Shown here one piece after another: positions 1-10,775 of a DNA stretch of 64,000 bases. Position numbers and translations under genes: made by a program. The notes beneath the pieces were generated by a model, which was not told where the DNA came from, searched no databases, and saw nothing but the letters and a program-made list of their open reading frames with translations. Within the stretch, counting starts at the first letter, position 1; each line of letters begins with the position of its first letter. Origin of the DNA: Streptomyces capitiformicae (GTDB lineage: Bacteria; Actinomycetota; Actinomycetes; Streptomycetales; Streptomycetaceae); assembly GCF_002214185.1 (NCBI RefSeq), contig NZ_CP022161.1:10925392-10989391 (forward strand), in the 5' to 3' direction.

Positions 1-294
1 GGCCCAGAGGCCGCCAACTACAGGTGGCTGCGCGGCAACGCGGCCCGCTTCGGCTTCCTCCAGCCGTACACAGCGGAGTCGGCCAGGACCAAGCCGGCGA
101 TCAGCGAGGAGCGCTGGCACTGGTCGTACGCGCCGGTCTCGGAGGCCGTCCTGGACTTCGTCCGCGCGAACCAGGACGTGATCTCCGCTTCGCTGGACCA
201 GCTGTGGAGCTACGACCCGACGCGGTTCACGTACATCAAGGAGAACTGGCGCAACTACATGTTCCACGTGAACGAGAAGGCGTACTTCGGCTAG
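1..294 (+). CDS. M15-type D-Ala-D-Ala carboxypeptidase, C-terminal fragment
   Basis: The frame is open from base 1 to TAG at 292-294 (97 residues), so the start lies outside the window. It contains NYRWLRGNAARFGF followed by SEERWHWSY. The ExxWHW arrangement matches the catalytic Glu and last zinc-binding His of M15 (VanY/DacY-like) peptidases, which trim the terminal D-Ala of peptidoglycan stems outside the membrane. About 60 residues follow the motif, more than in minimal VanY. The stop codon is part of a CTAG that also begins the next IS end, so the natural C-terminus may be slightly altered. Family call is by motif only. Confidence 0.65.
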   Translation, partial: GPEAANYRWLRGNAARFGFLQPYTAESARTKPAISEERWHWSYAPVSEAVLDFVRANQDVISASLDQLWSYDPTRFTYIKENWRNYMFHVNEKAYFG

Positions 295-377
295 TAGGGC
301 TCCGTTAGGTTGCTCTGGCTCTTGGGTTCTGGCTGGTGGTGGATGTTCTGGGCAGGGGGCGGTGGCAGGTGGTGCAG
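291..377. mobile_element. End of an unidentified insertion sequence
   Basis: The 20-nt sequence CTAGTAGGGCTCCGTTAGGT (291-310) recurs in inverse orientation at 22490-22509, then the two diverge, as the two ends of one IS would. CTAG may be the target site. About 83 bases of IS end seem to be present before the next fragment starts near 378. No transposase is present, so the family is unknown (a CTAG target would fit IS701-like elements, inference only). Confidence 0.4.
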
Positions 378-1204
378 GTGCCGGTCCAGCAGTTCAGCAG
401 GTCCTGGATGGTGGTCACCCGGAGCGCCAGCCACGAGACGCCGTATCCGAACGCGATCAGCGCGGGACCGACCACGGCAAGCCGCCGCCGCACCGCGCCG
501 GAGGCCAGATCCAGCCGGCCCAACGCCATGCCGGTGACCACGAAGGTCATCCAGGTGATCGCCGGGTAGAAGCCGGTGAGCAGGAAGTCGAGCACGCCCA
601 CGCCGGAGAGTCGCGCGATCGGGTCGTACGAGTCGATGGTGTTCACGGTCGACTCGCTGAGCAGCGCCCGCAGGGCGTACGCCACCTGCGGCGTGACGAG
701 CGCGAGGGCGACCGCGATGGTCGCGAGCGCCCTGGCCCGCAGCCGCAGCAGGGGCAGGGCCAGCAGGAAGTACACCGCGTAGAAGTTGAGGATCCCGGCG
801 CCGCCGAAGTCGGTCATCGCCAACGCGGTGCCCACCACGAGCAGGATCACGGCCCGGATCACGATCCTGGCCTTCGCCTGCCGGCCGGCCAGTCCGGTCT
901 TCGGCTCCAGGCGGCCGGCGATCAGCACCAACGAGAACCCGGCGAGGGTGGCGAACAGCGCCGAGGCCCGGCCGCTCGCCAGCCAGACGGACCAGGTGCC
1001 AACACCGTCGCCGGACGTGGGGAAGGGGTTGAAGGGGCCGACATGCACGGCGAACATTCCGAACACGGCCACCGCACGGGCGAGGTCCACCCCGACCAGC
1101 CGCGCCGCCGACGAAGGGCGTTCCGTCGCTGTGGCGGACTCGGGTGCGGGTAAGGGCTGGGGAGGCGCCTCCTTGGCGCTTTCGATCTCGGTCACCCGGG
1201 ACAA
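378..1204 (-). CDS. YeiB/DUF418-like multi-pass membrane protein, N-terminal part
   Basis: Begins at ATG 1204 with a soluble lead of about 35 residues, then repeated hydrophobic segments (VDLARAVAVFGMFAVHV, SALFATLAGFSLVLI, AVILLVVGTALAM, FYAVYFLLALPLL, ITWMTFVVTGMAL). The start LVGVDLARAVAVFGMF is typical of DUF418/DUF1624 acyltransferase-like integral membrane proteins of unknown substrate. The C-terminal half is missing: the frame runs into IS-end sequence near 378. A paralogous C-terminal half lies at 30838-31476 and overlaps in family at TGFYPAxTWMxFV, showing what is lost here. Confidence 0.7.
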
Positions 1205-1391
1205 CCTTGCCGAGGCGGGGGCGGTCGACCATCCGCCGGGCTTCGGGAGGTGTCCCGCCGGTCGGCCGACCGGCCCCCTCCGATCGGCGGGGGCCGGTCA
1301 CGTCCGCCGAGGTGGTGTATCGACGAGCGGACGACTCCCGCCCGGCCGGTGCCTGCGGCGATGGGTTCGAAGTCCCGGTCCCGGTGGGAAA

Positions 1392-1432
1392 GGGCAGTCC
1401 CCGCAACTTGGCATGCTGTCGTGGGACTGCCC
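1392..1432. terminator. Hairpin terminator between convergent/divergent fragments
   Basis: GGGCAGTCCC (1392-1401) and GGGACTGCCC (1423-1432) form a perfect 10-bp stem with a 21-nt loop. It lies downstream of the lectin gene that ends at 1477 on the minus strand, so it probably terminates that transcript. No U-tract follows, usual for streptomycetes. Confidence 0.6.
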
Positions 1433-1476
1433 TCAACCGATCGGGCGTCTCCCCGCGCGGTGGTAGGGGTGGCGGG

Positions 1477-2045
1477 TTAAGGGAGCGTGGTCCACTTCTG
1501 GTTGTTCTGGCCGTTGCAGTCCCACAGGATGACTGGGGTCCCGTTGGCGGTGCCGGCCCCGTTGACGTCGAGGCACCGCCCGGCGTTGACGTTGCGGATC
1601 GACCCGTCGGCCTGCACGGTCCACTTCTGGTTGTTCTGGCCGTTGCAGGGCCAGATGACGACCGGTGTGCCGTTGGCGGTGCCCTGGCCTGAGGCGTCCA
1701 GGCACTTGTCGCCGTAGACGCGGATCTCGCCTCCGGCCCACGTGGTCCACAGCTGGTTGGCGGCCGTGTGGCAGTCCCAGATCAGCGTCCTCGACCCGGC
1801 GGCGGTGGTGGCGCCTTCCACGTCCAGGCAGCGGCCGGACCCGGTACCGCGCAGGCGCCCGGTGGTCGAGGCCAGCGGGCTGCCGCCGGAAATCTTGAAC
1901 ACGGCCACGCCGTGCGCGGGAACGCTCGCCGAGATCTGGCCGGACGTGCTCGACGTACCACCGGTCCACAGGTCGGTGAGGGTGAACGAGCTGCCGGACA
2001 GGCCGACCTGCGCGGCCGTGGTGGTGACGGTCGTGGTGCCCTCCC
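1477..2045 (-). CDS. Secreted glycosidase C-terminus with ricin-type lectin domain
   Basis: 5' truncated near 2045; ends at the TAA read at 1477. The upstream 55 residues (SGSSFTLTDLWTGG...PAHGVAVFKI) match the beta-sandwich domain that ends GH27 alpha-galactosidases. A complete beta-trefoil follows: GRCLDVEG...NQLWTT, DKCLDASG...NQKWTV and GRCLDVNG...NQKWTT, three QxW-type repeats that bind galactose or xylan. The protein acts outside the cell. The catalytic domain is missing because the fragment joins an IS110 element. GH27 assignment is inferred from the linker domain only. Confidence 0.75.
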
Positions 2046-2049
2046 GAGC

Positions 2050-3655
2050 AATGCTCAAGACCTAATAGCAGTGCGCGGTGACGGGTGACCCCTACTCAAG
2101 ACCTGGAGCTGGACTCCTCTCCACAGGCAGAGGGCCCCGTCACCGTGTATCTGCCGGAGTACGTCGCACATCTCCACGATGACGTCATGATCGTGACCTG
2201 AGCCGTCCGTACGGCCACCTCTCCCTCACCACGCGAGCCGCCGAGCTCCTTCCAGAGACCGGGGACCGTGCGGGGAGCTGGGGCTGCGAACTGCTCATCG
2301 GATGTCGGGCCATCGAGCCCTCCTATTAGGTCGCGGCGCGCCCTGCGCAGGCTCACACACCAGGACGAGCACGAAGAGTAGGGAGCCGGAAGTTGACGAT
2401 CACCTGCGGGATCGACTGGGCGGAAGACCACCACGACGTGGCGCTGGTCGACGAGACGGGAAAGCTGGTCGCCAAGCAGCGCATCAAGGACGACGCGGAC
2501 GGCTTCCGCCAGCTGCTTGCCCTGCTCGCAGAAGCCGGTGACTGCGCTGAAGCCCCGATACCGGTCGCGGTGGAGACCGCCCGCGGCCTGGTGTTCGCCT
2601 GCCTGCGTACCACCGGCCGCAAGGTGTACTCGATCAACCCGATGGCGGTGGCCCGCTACCGCGAGCGGCACCGCAGTGCCCGCGCGAAGTCCGACCACGC
2701 CGACGCGATGACGCTGGCCAATATCCTGCGGACCGACGCCGACGTGCACAGACCGCTGCCCGCCGACTCCGAACTGGTCCGGGCGATCGCTGTCCTCGCC
2801 CGCGCCCAGCAGGACACGGTGTGGAACCGCGCCCAGCTCAACAACCAGCTGCGCTCGCACCTCAAGCAGTACTACCCGGCGGCCCTCGCGGCGTTCGCCG
2901 TCCGCGGCGTCGGGCTGGATTCCCGGGAAGCACGCGCGGTCCTCGCCACGGCACCCGCCCCGGACACGGCCGCCCGCCTGACCCGTGCCCAGCTGCGGGC
3001 CGCCCTGCGCAGATCCGGACGACAGCGGAACATCGAGGTCTGGGTGGAACGGCTGCGCACCATTTTCACCGGCGACTACCTGCACCAGCCGCCGCTCGTT
3101 GAACGGGCGATGGGGCGCCAAACCCTCGCGCTGGTCGCCCAGTTGGATGCCGCCTGCCGGGCAGCCGACGACCTCGCCGAGGCTGCGGCCGAGGCGTTCG
3201 CCGGGCATCCGGACGCCGAAATCCTGGCCAGCTTCCCCGGAATCGGGCCGCTCACCGGCGCACGCGTCCTGGCCGAGATCGGTGACGACCGCACCCGCTT
3301 CGCCGACGCCCGCGCCCTGAAGGCGTATGACGGCTCGGCACCGGTCACCATCGCCAGTGGCAAGAGCCACCTCGTGCGCCATCGGCGGGTGAAGAACCAG
3401 CGCCTGGCCGCCGCAGGCTACGTATGGATCTTCGGCGCACTACCCTCCCCACAGGTCAAGGCCGAATACGACCGACGCCGGGACCTCGGCGACCGGCACA
3501 CCGCCGCCATGCGCAACGTCTTCAACCGCTTCCTGGGATGTCTCCACCACTGCCTGCAGACCGGGCAGAAGTTCGATCCCGGCAAGGCGTTCCCCGCCGT
3601 GTCCACGGCGCCGGTAACGCTCGCGGCTTGACTTCTTAGCAAGCTCGGATGTCTG
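2050..3655 (+). mobile_element. IS110-family insertion sequence (first type)
   Basis: Contains the transposase at 2393-3631 plus a 340-base upstream leader, as IS110 elements have. No terminal inverted repeats, as expected for the family. Exact ends are uncertain: left flank is lectin sequence near 2045-2055, right flank PKS sequence from 3662. The leader (2056-2392) has no recognisable gene; in IS110 elements this region encodes the bridge RNA, which I infer but cannot fold here. Confidence 0.7.
2393..3631 (+). CDS. IS110-family transposase
   Basis: 412 residues from a TTG start preceded by GGGAGCCGGA. The N-terminus ITCGIDWAEDHHDVALVD carries the first acidic residues of the DEDD RuvC-like domain; CARSDHADAMTLA-type motif (SARAKSDHADAMTLANIL) gives the later Asp residues; the C-terminal Transposase_20 region has ASFPGIGPLTGARVLAEIGDD with the catalytic-serine region after it. 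Length is normal (about 400). The frame is intact, so it could be active. It differs from the second IS110 protein at 5226-6428. Confidence 0.9.
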   Translation: MTITCGIDWAEDHHDVALVDETGKLVAKQRIKDDADGFRQLLALLAEAGDCAEAPIPVAVETARGLVFACLRTTGRKVYSINPMAVARYRERHRSARAKSDHADAMTLANILRTDADVHRPLPADSELVRAIAVLARAQQDTVWNRAQLNNQLRSHLKQYYPAALAAFAVRGVGLDSREARAVLATAPAPDTAARLTRAQLRAALRRSGRQRNIEVWVERLRTIFTGDYLHQPPLVERAMGRQTLALVAQLDAACRAADDLAEAAAEAFAGHPDAEILASFPGIGPLTGARVLAEIGDDRTRFADARALKAYDGSAPVTIASGKSHLVRHRRVKNQRLAAAGYVWIFGALPSPQVKAEYDRRRDLGDRHTAAMRNVFNRFLGCLHHCLQTGQKFDPGKAFPAVSTAPVTLAA

Positions 3656-3661
3656 TGGATC

Positions 3662-5203
3662 GCCCCCCACGACCTCACCACCCCCCACTACTGGACCAAC
3701 CAACTCCGCCACACCGTCCACTTCCACCAAGCCATCCAAACCCTGACCACCCACGGCGTCACCACCACCCTCGAACTCGGCCCCACCCCCACCCTCACCG
3801 CCCTGGCCAGCGCCACCATCGACCACGCCCTCCCGCTCCTGCGCAAGAACCAGCCCGAACCGGACTCCGTCCTCACCACCCTCGCCCAACTCCATACCCA
3901 CGGCACCACACTCAACTGGCACCACCACTTCCCCCACGCCACCACCACCGACCTGCCCACCTACCCCTTCCAACACCAGCGCTACTGGCTGGACAGCACG
4001 GCGGCCTCGACAGCGGCGCCCGGTGCGGGACGGTCGACCGGGCATCCGTTGCTCGGTACGGTCGTGCCGGTCGCCGGGGCCGACCGGACCCTGTTCACCA
4101 ACCGGGTGTCCCTGCGCACCCACTCCTGGCTCGCCGACCATCGGGTGCACGGCGTCTGTGTCGTGCCGTCCGCGGCGCTGGTGGAGCTGGCGGTCCGGGC
4201 CGGTGACGAGGTCGGGGCCACGCTGCTCGACGAGTTCACCGTGACCGCTCCGCTGGCCGTGCCGGACGACCGTGCGGTGCAGTTGCAGGTCGCTGTCGGT
4301 GCCGCGGACGCCGCAGGCCGTCGTACCGTCACCATGCACAGCCGCGCCGACGACGGTGACGCGCCGTGGACCGAGCACGCACGCGGTCTGCTGAGCGCCA
4401 CCGCGTCCGGGGTTCCGTTCGACCTCTGCGCCTGGCCGCCCGCCGGGGCGGAGGAGGTCATGCCCGAGGAGGCGGACGCGGTGCTGCACGGCACCGGTGT
4501 CTCGTACGGGCCGGTCTTCCGCGCCGTGACCGCCTCCTGGCGGCGGGACGGCGAGTTGTTCGCCGAGATCCGGCTCGAGGAGGAGCAGACAGATGCCGGG
4601 TTCTCCCTGCATCCGGCGCTGCTCGACGCGGCGGTGCGGCCGGTGCTGTCCGCGACGTCGGCGGGCGGGGCCGCGTGCTCGGCCGACGAGTGGCGCGGCG
4701 TCCGGCTGTTCGCCACCGGTGCCTCGGTGCTGCGCGTACGGATCGCGGTGGGCGAGGACGGCGCCGCCGCGGTGCAGTTGGCCGACGCGGGCGGCGGCCC
4801 CGTCGCGGAGGTCCGTTCGGTGAGCGCTCGCCCGGTTCCGGACCGAGCCGTCTCCGCCACCGCGCACCGGCTCCACGACGCCCTGTTCCATATGGACTGG
4901 ACGCCGCTGCTCCTCCCGGACCCCGTCGACGCCGACGAGGTGCCGTGTGCTGTGCTGGGCGAGGCGTCGGCCGGTGCCGAGCGCTTCGCGACGGTGGAGG
5001 AGGCGGGCGCCGCCGCTGCGGCCGGGCGTTCGCCGCGGTTCGTGGTGTACCGCCCGGAGACCGAGCCGGGCCTTTCACCGGCCGTGGCGACGCACCGGCG
5101 AACGGAAGAGGTGCTGCGTCTGGTGCGCGGGTGGCTGGCCGACGACCGGCTCGAGAAGACCCCCCTGCTCGTCCTCACCTCCGGAGCCGTCGCCACCACC
5201 GAG
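3662..5203 (+). CDS. Type I PKS fragment: AT C-terminus, DH, start of KR
   Basis: Open throughout in one frame with no stop. First about 105 residues are the AT C-terminus and post-AT linker ending YPFQHQRYWL. A dehydratase follows: GHPLLGT entry, active-site HRVHGVCVVP (HxxxGxxxxP, His at about residue 160), and the second catalytic region SLHPALLDAAV. The last about 110 residues enter the KR structural subdomain (LVRGWLADDR). The module would be reducing. Its last 84 bases (5120-5203) recur at 22345-22428, the end of another module, marking an assembly boundary rather than a gene end. Confidence 0.85.
5120..5203 (+). repeat. Fragment-end word shared with 22345-22428
   Basis: 84 identical bases encoding a conserved KR stretch (LVRGWLADDRLEKTPLLVLT) end this PKS piece and another at 22345-22428. 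Sequence on the far side differs completely in the two places. Confidence 0.95.
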
Positions 5204-6655
5204 GGGGGTGCCCCTATGGGTTTCGTCAAGCTGGTGGGGCGGGCTGGGGTTCGTAGAAGGTGCCGTCGCGGAGCATCGCGAAGAGCACGTCGGCTCGTCG
5301 TCTCGCGAGGCAGAGGAGGGCTTGGGTGTGGTGCTTTCCCTGGCTGATCTTCTTGTCGTAGTAGGTCCGGGAGACCGGGTCGGCCAGAGCTGCGAACGCG
5401 GACAGGAAGAAGGCCCGTTTGAGCTGTTTGTTTCCGCGGCGGGAGGGTTGTTCGCCGCGGATCGAGGAGCCAGAACTGCGGGTTGTGGGGGCGAGGCCGG
5501 CGTAGGCGGCGAGGTGGGCGGCGGTCGGGAACGAACTGCCGTCGCCGACGTCGATGAGGATGCGGGCTCCGGTCCTGACGCCGATCCCCGGCATGGACGT
5601 CAGGACCTTCGAAAGAGGGTGGTTCTCCAGCAGTTCCTCGATCCGGGTGGCCAGGAGTTTCCGCTGGTCAAGCACTGCTTGGAGCGAGTTGGCGAGGCTG
5701 GGGACGATCAGAGCGGCCGCGTCGGTGCCCGGGACGACGACGCTCTGTTCGTCCAGTGCGGTGAAGATGTCTTCGACGAGTCGCTCGGCCATCCGCGGCG
5801 CCTTCGGGCGTATCAGCGCAATGAGCCGTCGGCGTCCGGCTTTGCGGATCTGGGCCGGGGAGCCGAACTGGTCGAGGAGTTTGAGCACGGCCGGGTGCTG
5901 GACGCGCGGGCCCAGGACGCGTTCCAGTGACGGGTGGATCTGGGTGAGCAGGCCGCGCAGGCGGTTGCTGGTGCGGGTTGCTTCGCCGGCCAGGTCGTCG
6001 TCGAAGCCGACGATCATCTCCAGCTCGGCGATGGTCTCGTCCTGGAGGTCGACCGAGCGGAGTGTGTGGGGCATGACGCGGGCCGCGTCGGCGATGACGA
6101 ACGCGTCGCGGGCATCGGTCTTGGCCTCGCCGGGATAGAGGTCGGCGATCCGTCGCATCGTCAGGCCGGGCAGGTAGGCGACCGGGCAGCCCATGTCCCG
6201 GGCCACCGCCAGCGGCAGGGCGCCGATGGAGGCCGGCTGGTCGACCACCACGAGCACGGTCCCGTGCTTGGCCTGCAGTTTGCCGAACACTTCGCGGAGT
6301 TTCGGCTCGCTGTTGGGCAGCCGCTTGTCGAAGGCCTTCTTCCCGGCCGGGGTGACGGCGGTGGCGTGGTGTTCGCCCTTGCCGACGTCCAGGCCGAGGA
6401 AGGCGCCGATGTCACTGACGTCGATCACGTGCGTCCTTCGGTCGTCCTCGCCCGGCCGTCCCACGGCACCGATCGCCACATCCACATTACGAAGAGCCTC
6501 CCGACCTGCGAAGAAGCCGGTGGTCATGCCCCTAATCAGCGGTCTGTCGATGCCTCCGGAGCCGGTGACACCACCCCCCAAGACATGCGATCGACAGGGG
6601 GAGAAAGTCATACCAACTCCGAAGGCCGGGCGCCCCATTGCGGGGCCACCAAAAA
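5204..6655 (-). mobile_element. IS110-family insertion sequence (second type)
   Basis: Spans the transposase 5226-6428 and about 225 bases upstream of its start. TGCCCCTA occurs near both margins (5210 and 6533 regions). A GGCGCCCCATTGCGGGGCC stem-loop is near the upstream end (about 6630-6648). Left flank is PKS, right flank the truncated GH43 gene. Whether this IS really interrupts the GH43 signal peptide cannot be judged because flanks are assembly ends. Confidence 0.65.
5226..6428 (-). CDS. IS110-family transposase
   Basis: Start taken as GTG at 6428 because family homology begins within a few residues (DIGAFLGLDVGKGEHHATAV); the longer open frame upstream has no family character. Carries DVGKG and AKTDARDAFVIADAAR of the DEDD domain, and SMPGIGVRTGARILIDVG of the Transposase_20 domain, about 400 residues, full length. 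C-terminus KKISQGKHHTQALLCLARRR is typical of the branch. Intact; unrelated in detail to the element at 2393. Confidence 0.9.
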   Translation of the reverse strand: MIDVSDIGAFLGLDVGKGEHHATAVTPAGKKAFDKRLPNSEPKLREVFGKLQAKHGTVLVVVDQPASIGALPLAVARDMGCPVAYLPGLTMRRIADLYPGEAKTDARDAFVIADAARVMPHTLRSVDLQDETIAELEMIVGFDDDLAGEATRTSNRLRGLLTQIHPSLERVLGPRVQHPAVLKLLDQFGSPAQIRKAGRRRLIALIRPKAPRMAERLVEDIFTALDEQSVVVPGTDAAALIVPSLANSLQAVLDQRKLLATRIEELLENHPLSKVLTSMPGIGVRTGARILIDVGDGSSFPTAAHLAAYAGLAPTTRSSGSSIRGEQPSRRGNKQLKRAFFLSAFAALADPVSRTYYDKKISQGKHHTQALLCLARRRADVLFAMLRDGTFYEPQPAPPA

Positions 6656-6659
6656 GGTA

Positions 6660-8043
6660 ATGCGGCGGCGCTCGCCGTGCTCACCACCGTGACGACCCCT
6701 GCCCAGGCCGCCGTGCCCGCGTCCCCCGCCGTCACCTTCACCAACCCGATAGCCGAGCAGCGCGCCGACCCGCACATCTTCAAGCACACCGACGGCTTCT
6801 ACTACTTCACCGCCACGGTCCCCGCGTACGACAGGATCGTGATGCGCCGGGCCACCACCCTCCAGGGCCTCGCCACGGCCCCGGAGACCACGATCTGGAC
6901 CAAGCACGCCACCGGTGAGATGGGCGCCCACATCTGGGCCCCGGAGATCCACTTCATCGACGGCAAGTGGTACATCTACTTCACGGCCGGCTGGTCCAAC
7001 GACATCTGGCGGATCCGCCCGTACGTCCTGGAGACCAGCGCCGCCAACCCGATCACCGGCACCTGGACCGAGAAGGGCAGGATCAGCCTGCCCATGGACA
7101 CCTTCTCGCTGGACGCCACCACCTTCACGCACAACGGCACCCGCTACCTGAGCTGGGCCCAGGAGGACCCGGCGTTCGGCAAGGGCACGCAAATTTACCT
7201 GGCGAAGATGGCCAACCCCTGGACCATCGAGGGCACCCCGGCCATGATCTCCAAGCCCCAGTACGCCTGGGAGACCGCCGGCGCCCGCGTCAACGAGGGC
7301 CCGGCCGTCATCCAGAAGAACGGCAAGGTCTTCATGACCTTCTCGGCCAGCGCCACCAACGCCAACTACTGCCTCGGCCTGCTGACCGCCGACGCCACCG
7401 CCGACCTGATGAACCCGGCCTCCTGGAGCAAGACCCCCACGCCGGTCCTCAAGAGCAACGACAAGACCAGCCAGTACGGCCCCGGCCACAACACCTTCAC
7501 GGTCTCCGAGGACGGCAAGTCGGACATCCTCGTCTACCACGCCCGCAACTACCGGGACATCGTCGGCGACCCGCTCAAGGACCCCAACCGCCGCACCCGC
7601 TACCAGAAGATCTACTGGAACGCCGACGGCACACCCAACTTCGGCATCCCCGTCGCCGACGGTGTCACCCCCGTCCGCTTCTCCTCGTACAACTTCCCGG
7701 ACAAGTACATCCGGCACTGGGAGTTCCGGGCCAAGACCGAGTCCAACGTCACCGAACTCGCCGACTCGCAGTTCCGCGTCGTCCCCGGCCTGGCCGGCAA
7801 CGGCACCGTCTCCCTGGAATCGGCCAACTTCCCCGGCTACTACCTGCGCCACAAGTTCAACGAGGTGTGGGTGGAGAAGGACGACGGCACCACCCTGTTC
7901 GACAATGACGCCTCGTTCCACGAGCGGGCCGGTCTCGCCGACCCCGCGGCCGTGTCGTACGAGTCGTACAACTTCCCCGGCCGGTACATCCGGCACTACA
8001 ACCACCTGCTCTACACCCAGCCGGTGACCACCACCGTCGGCCT
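6660..8043 (+). CDS. GH43 alpha-L-arabinofuranosidase with CBM42 (AbfB) domain, both ends cut
   Basis: Opens inside a signal peptide (AALAVLTTVTTPAQAA, cleavage after AQAA); the Met and basic n-region are lost to the IS110 end. GH43 five-bladed propeller: first Asp in RADPHIF, further blades with IWAPEIHF and YGPGHNTF. From about residue 340 an arabinose-binding AbfB domain shows the repeated SxNFPxxYIRH / SANFPGYYLRH units; the third is cut where 23S rRNA sequence begins. Secreted enzyme releasing arabinose side chains from arabinoxylan. The terminal TAG at 8048-8050 belongs to the rRNA piece, not the gene. Confidence 0.85.
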
Positions 8044-9412
<1,369 letters not shown>

Positions 9413-9496
9413 TGCGGGGCATCACGGCCTCCGGAAGCTGCTGGATCGTCAATTGTCCAGCAATCCGACTCCATCAGACCCAGGGCAGACCACTCG
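9413..9496 (-). repeat. Inverted copy of the fragment end at 20015-20098
   Basis: 84 bases are the exact reverse complement of 20015-20098: the outer end of the IS3 element at 20038-21253 plus 17 bases of the end of the IS3 element at 9479-10775. It shows that in the genome these two IS lie head to head. Confidence 0.95.
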
Positions 9497-9517
9497 ATTC
9501 CCTGAGAGGATCGAGTC

Positions 9518-9841
9518 ATGGCGCGTCCGTCCCCCTATCCGTCCGAGCTTCGTGAGCGTGCGGTGCGCATGGTCGCGGAGATCCGTCCCAACTACCCGAC
9601 CGAGTGGGCCGCGATGAAGGCAATTGCGGCGAAGTTGGGCATCGGTGCCGCAGAGACGGTGCGGACGTGGGTCCGCAAGGCCGAGGTCGACGCCGGCCGG
9701 CGGCCCGGCACCACGTCAGACGAGGCCGCGGAGATCAAGCGGCTCAAGGCCGAGAACGCCGAGCTGCGGGCGAACGAGATCTTGAAGGCGGCGTCGGCTT
9801 TCTTCGCGGCCGAGCTCGACCGGCCGTCGAAGCGCTCGTAG
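9518..9841 (+). CDS. IS3-family transposase OrfA
   Basis: 107 residues, ATG at 9518 just after GAGAGGATCGAGTC (RBS-like GAGAGGA). Helix-turn-helix N-terminus ([31 protein letters not shown]) followed by a leucine-zipper region ([25 protein letters not shown]) that mediates OrfA/OrfAB multimerisation. The end overlaps the orfB frame (VEALVAFIDAHR), consistent with translational frameshifting to give the fused transposase. Confidence 0.9.
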   Translation: MARPSPYPSELRERAVRMVAEIRPNYPTEWAAMKAIAAKLGIGAAETVRTWVRKAEVDAGRRPGTTSDEAAEIKRLKAENAELRANEILKAASAFFAAELDRPSKRS

Positions 9842-10759
9842 CGTTCATCGACGCTCACCGCGAGGTGTTCGGAGTCGAGCCGATCTGTCGAGTCCTGACC
9901 AGCCACGGACTCAAGATCGCGACGAGCACCTACTACGCGGCGAAGAACCGCGCTCCCAGGACCCGGACAGTCCGCGACGCGGAGCTGAGGAGGCAGATCA
10001 GCCGTGTCCACACGGACAACTTCGGCGTCTACGGGGTCGCGGAAGGTCTGGCGGCAGCTGCATCGTGAAGGCATACCGGTGGCCCGCTGCACGGTCGCCC
10101 GGCTGATGCAAGGCCTCGGTCTCCAGGGCGCCCGACGAGGGAGGAAGATCCGCACCACCATCCGGGACGACGGCCACGAGCGGGCCGCTGACCTGCTCAG
10201 GCGCGACTTCACCGCGTCTCGCCCGAATCAGCGGTGGGTCGCCGACTTCACGTATGTCGCCACCTGGTCCGGGGTCGTCTACGTCGCGTTCGTCGTGGAT
10301 GTGTTCTCCCGGGCGATCGTCGGCTGGTCCGCCTCCACCAGCAAGCGGGCCAAGCTCGTCCTCGACGCCGTGGACATGGCCTTGTGGCGCCGTGACCGAG
10401 CCGGAACTCCCGCTGGTCCGGGGCTGGTTCATCATTCGGATGCGGGCAGTCAATACACGTCTTTCGCGTTCACCGCGCACCTCCTCGAGGCCGGCATCGA
10501 CGCCTCGATCGGTACGGTCGGAGACGCTCTGGACAACGCCCTCATGGAATCCCAGATCGGCCTCTACAAAACCGAGTTGATAAAGCCCCGCAGGCCCTGG
10601 CATGGCCTGGCCGACGTCGAACTCGCCACAGCGGAATGGGCCGACTGGTTCAACTACCAGCGTCTCCACACCGCGATCGGGCACATCCCGCCCCACGAGC
10701 ACGAGATCAACTACTACGCTCAACACCAGCCCCAACCGGCGGCGGGAGTCAGCGTATAG
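9832..10759 (+). pseudogene. IS3-family transposase OrfB with a one-base frameshift
   Basis: The rve-type DDE integrase: FIDAHREVFGVEPICRVL in the first part, then VADFTYVATWSGVVYVAFVVDVFSR (first Asp), HHSDAGSQYTS (second Asp) and DNALMESQIGLYKTE (Glu). At 10031-10044 the reading ...VYG-VAEG is out of frame with the rest; removing one base at about 10037 restores the family consensus YGARKVWRQL. So either this copy is inactivated or the base is a consensus error in a multi-copy repeat. Confidence 0.85.
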
Positions 10760-10775
10760 AGTGGTCTGCCCTGGG

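Larger units (their letters stand above)
9479..10775 (+). mobile_element. IS3-family element A
   Basis: Terminal inverted repeats CCCAGGGCAGACCACTC (9479-9495) and GAGTGGTCTGCCCTGGG (10759-10775) match perfectly over 17 bp and enclose orfA and orfB. Length 1297 bp is usual for IS3. No target duplication is seen because the flanks are assembly ends (IS-B end at left, PKS at right). orfB has a frameshift. Confidence 0.85.
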
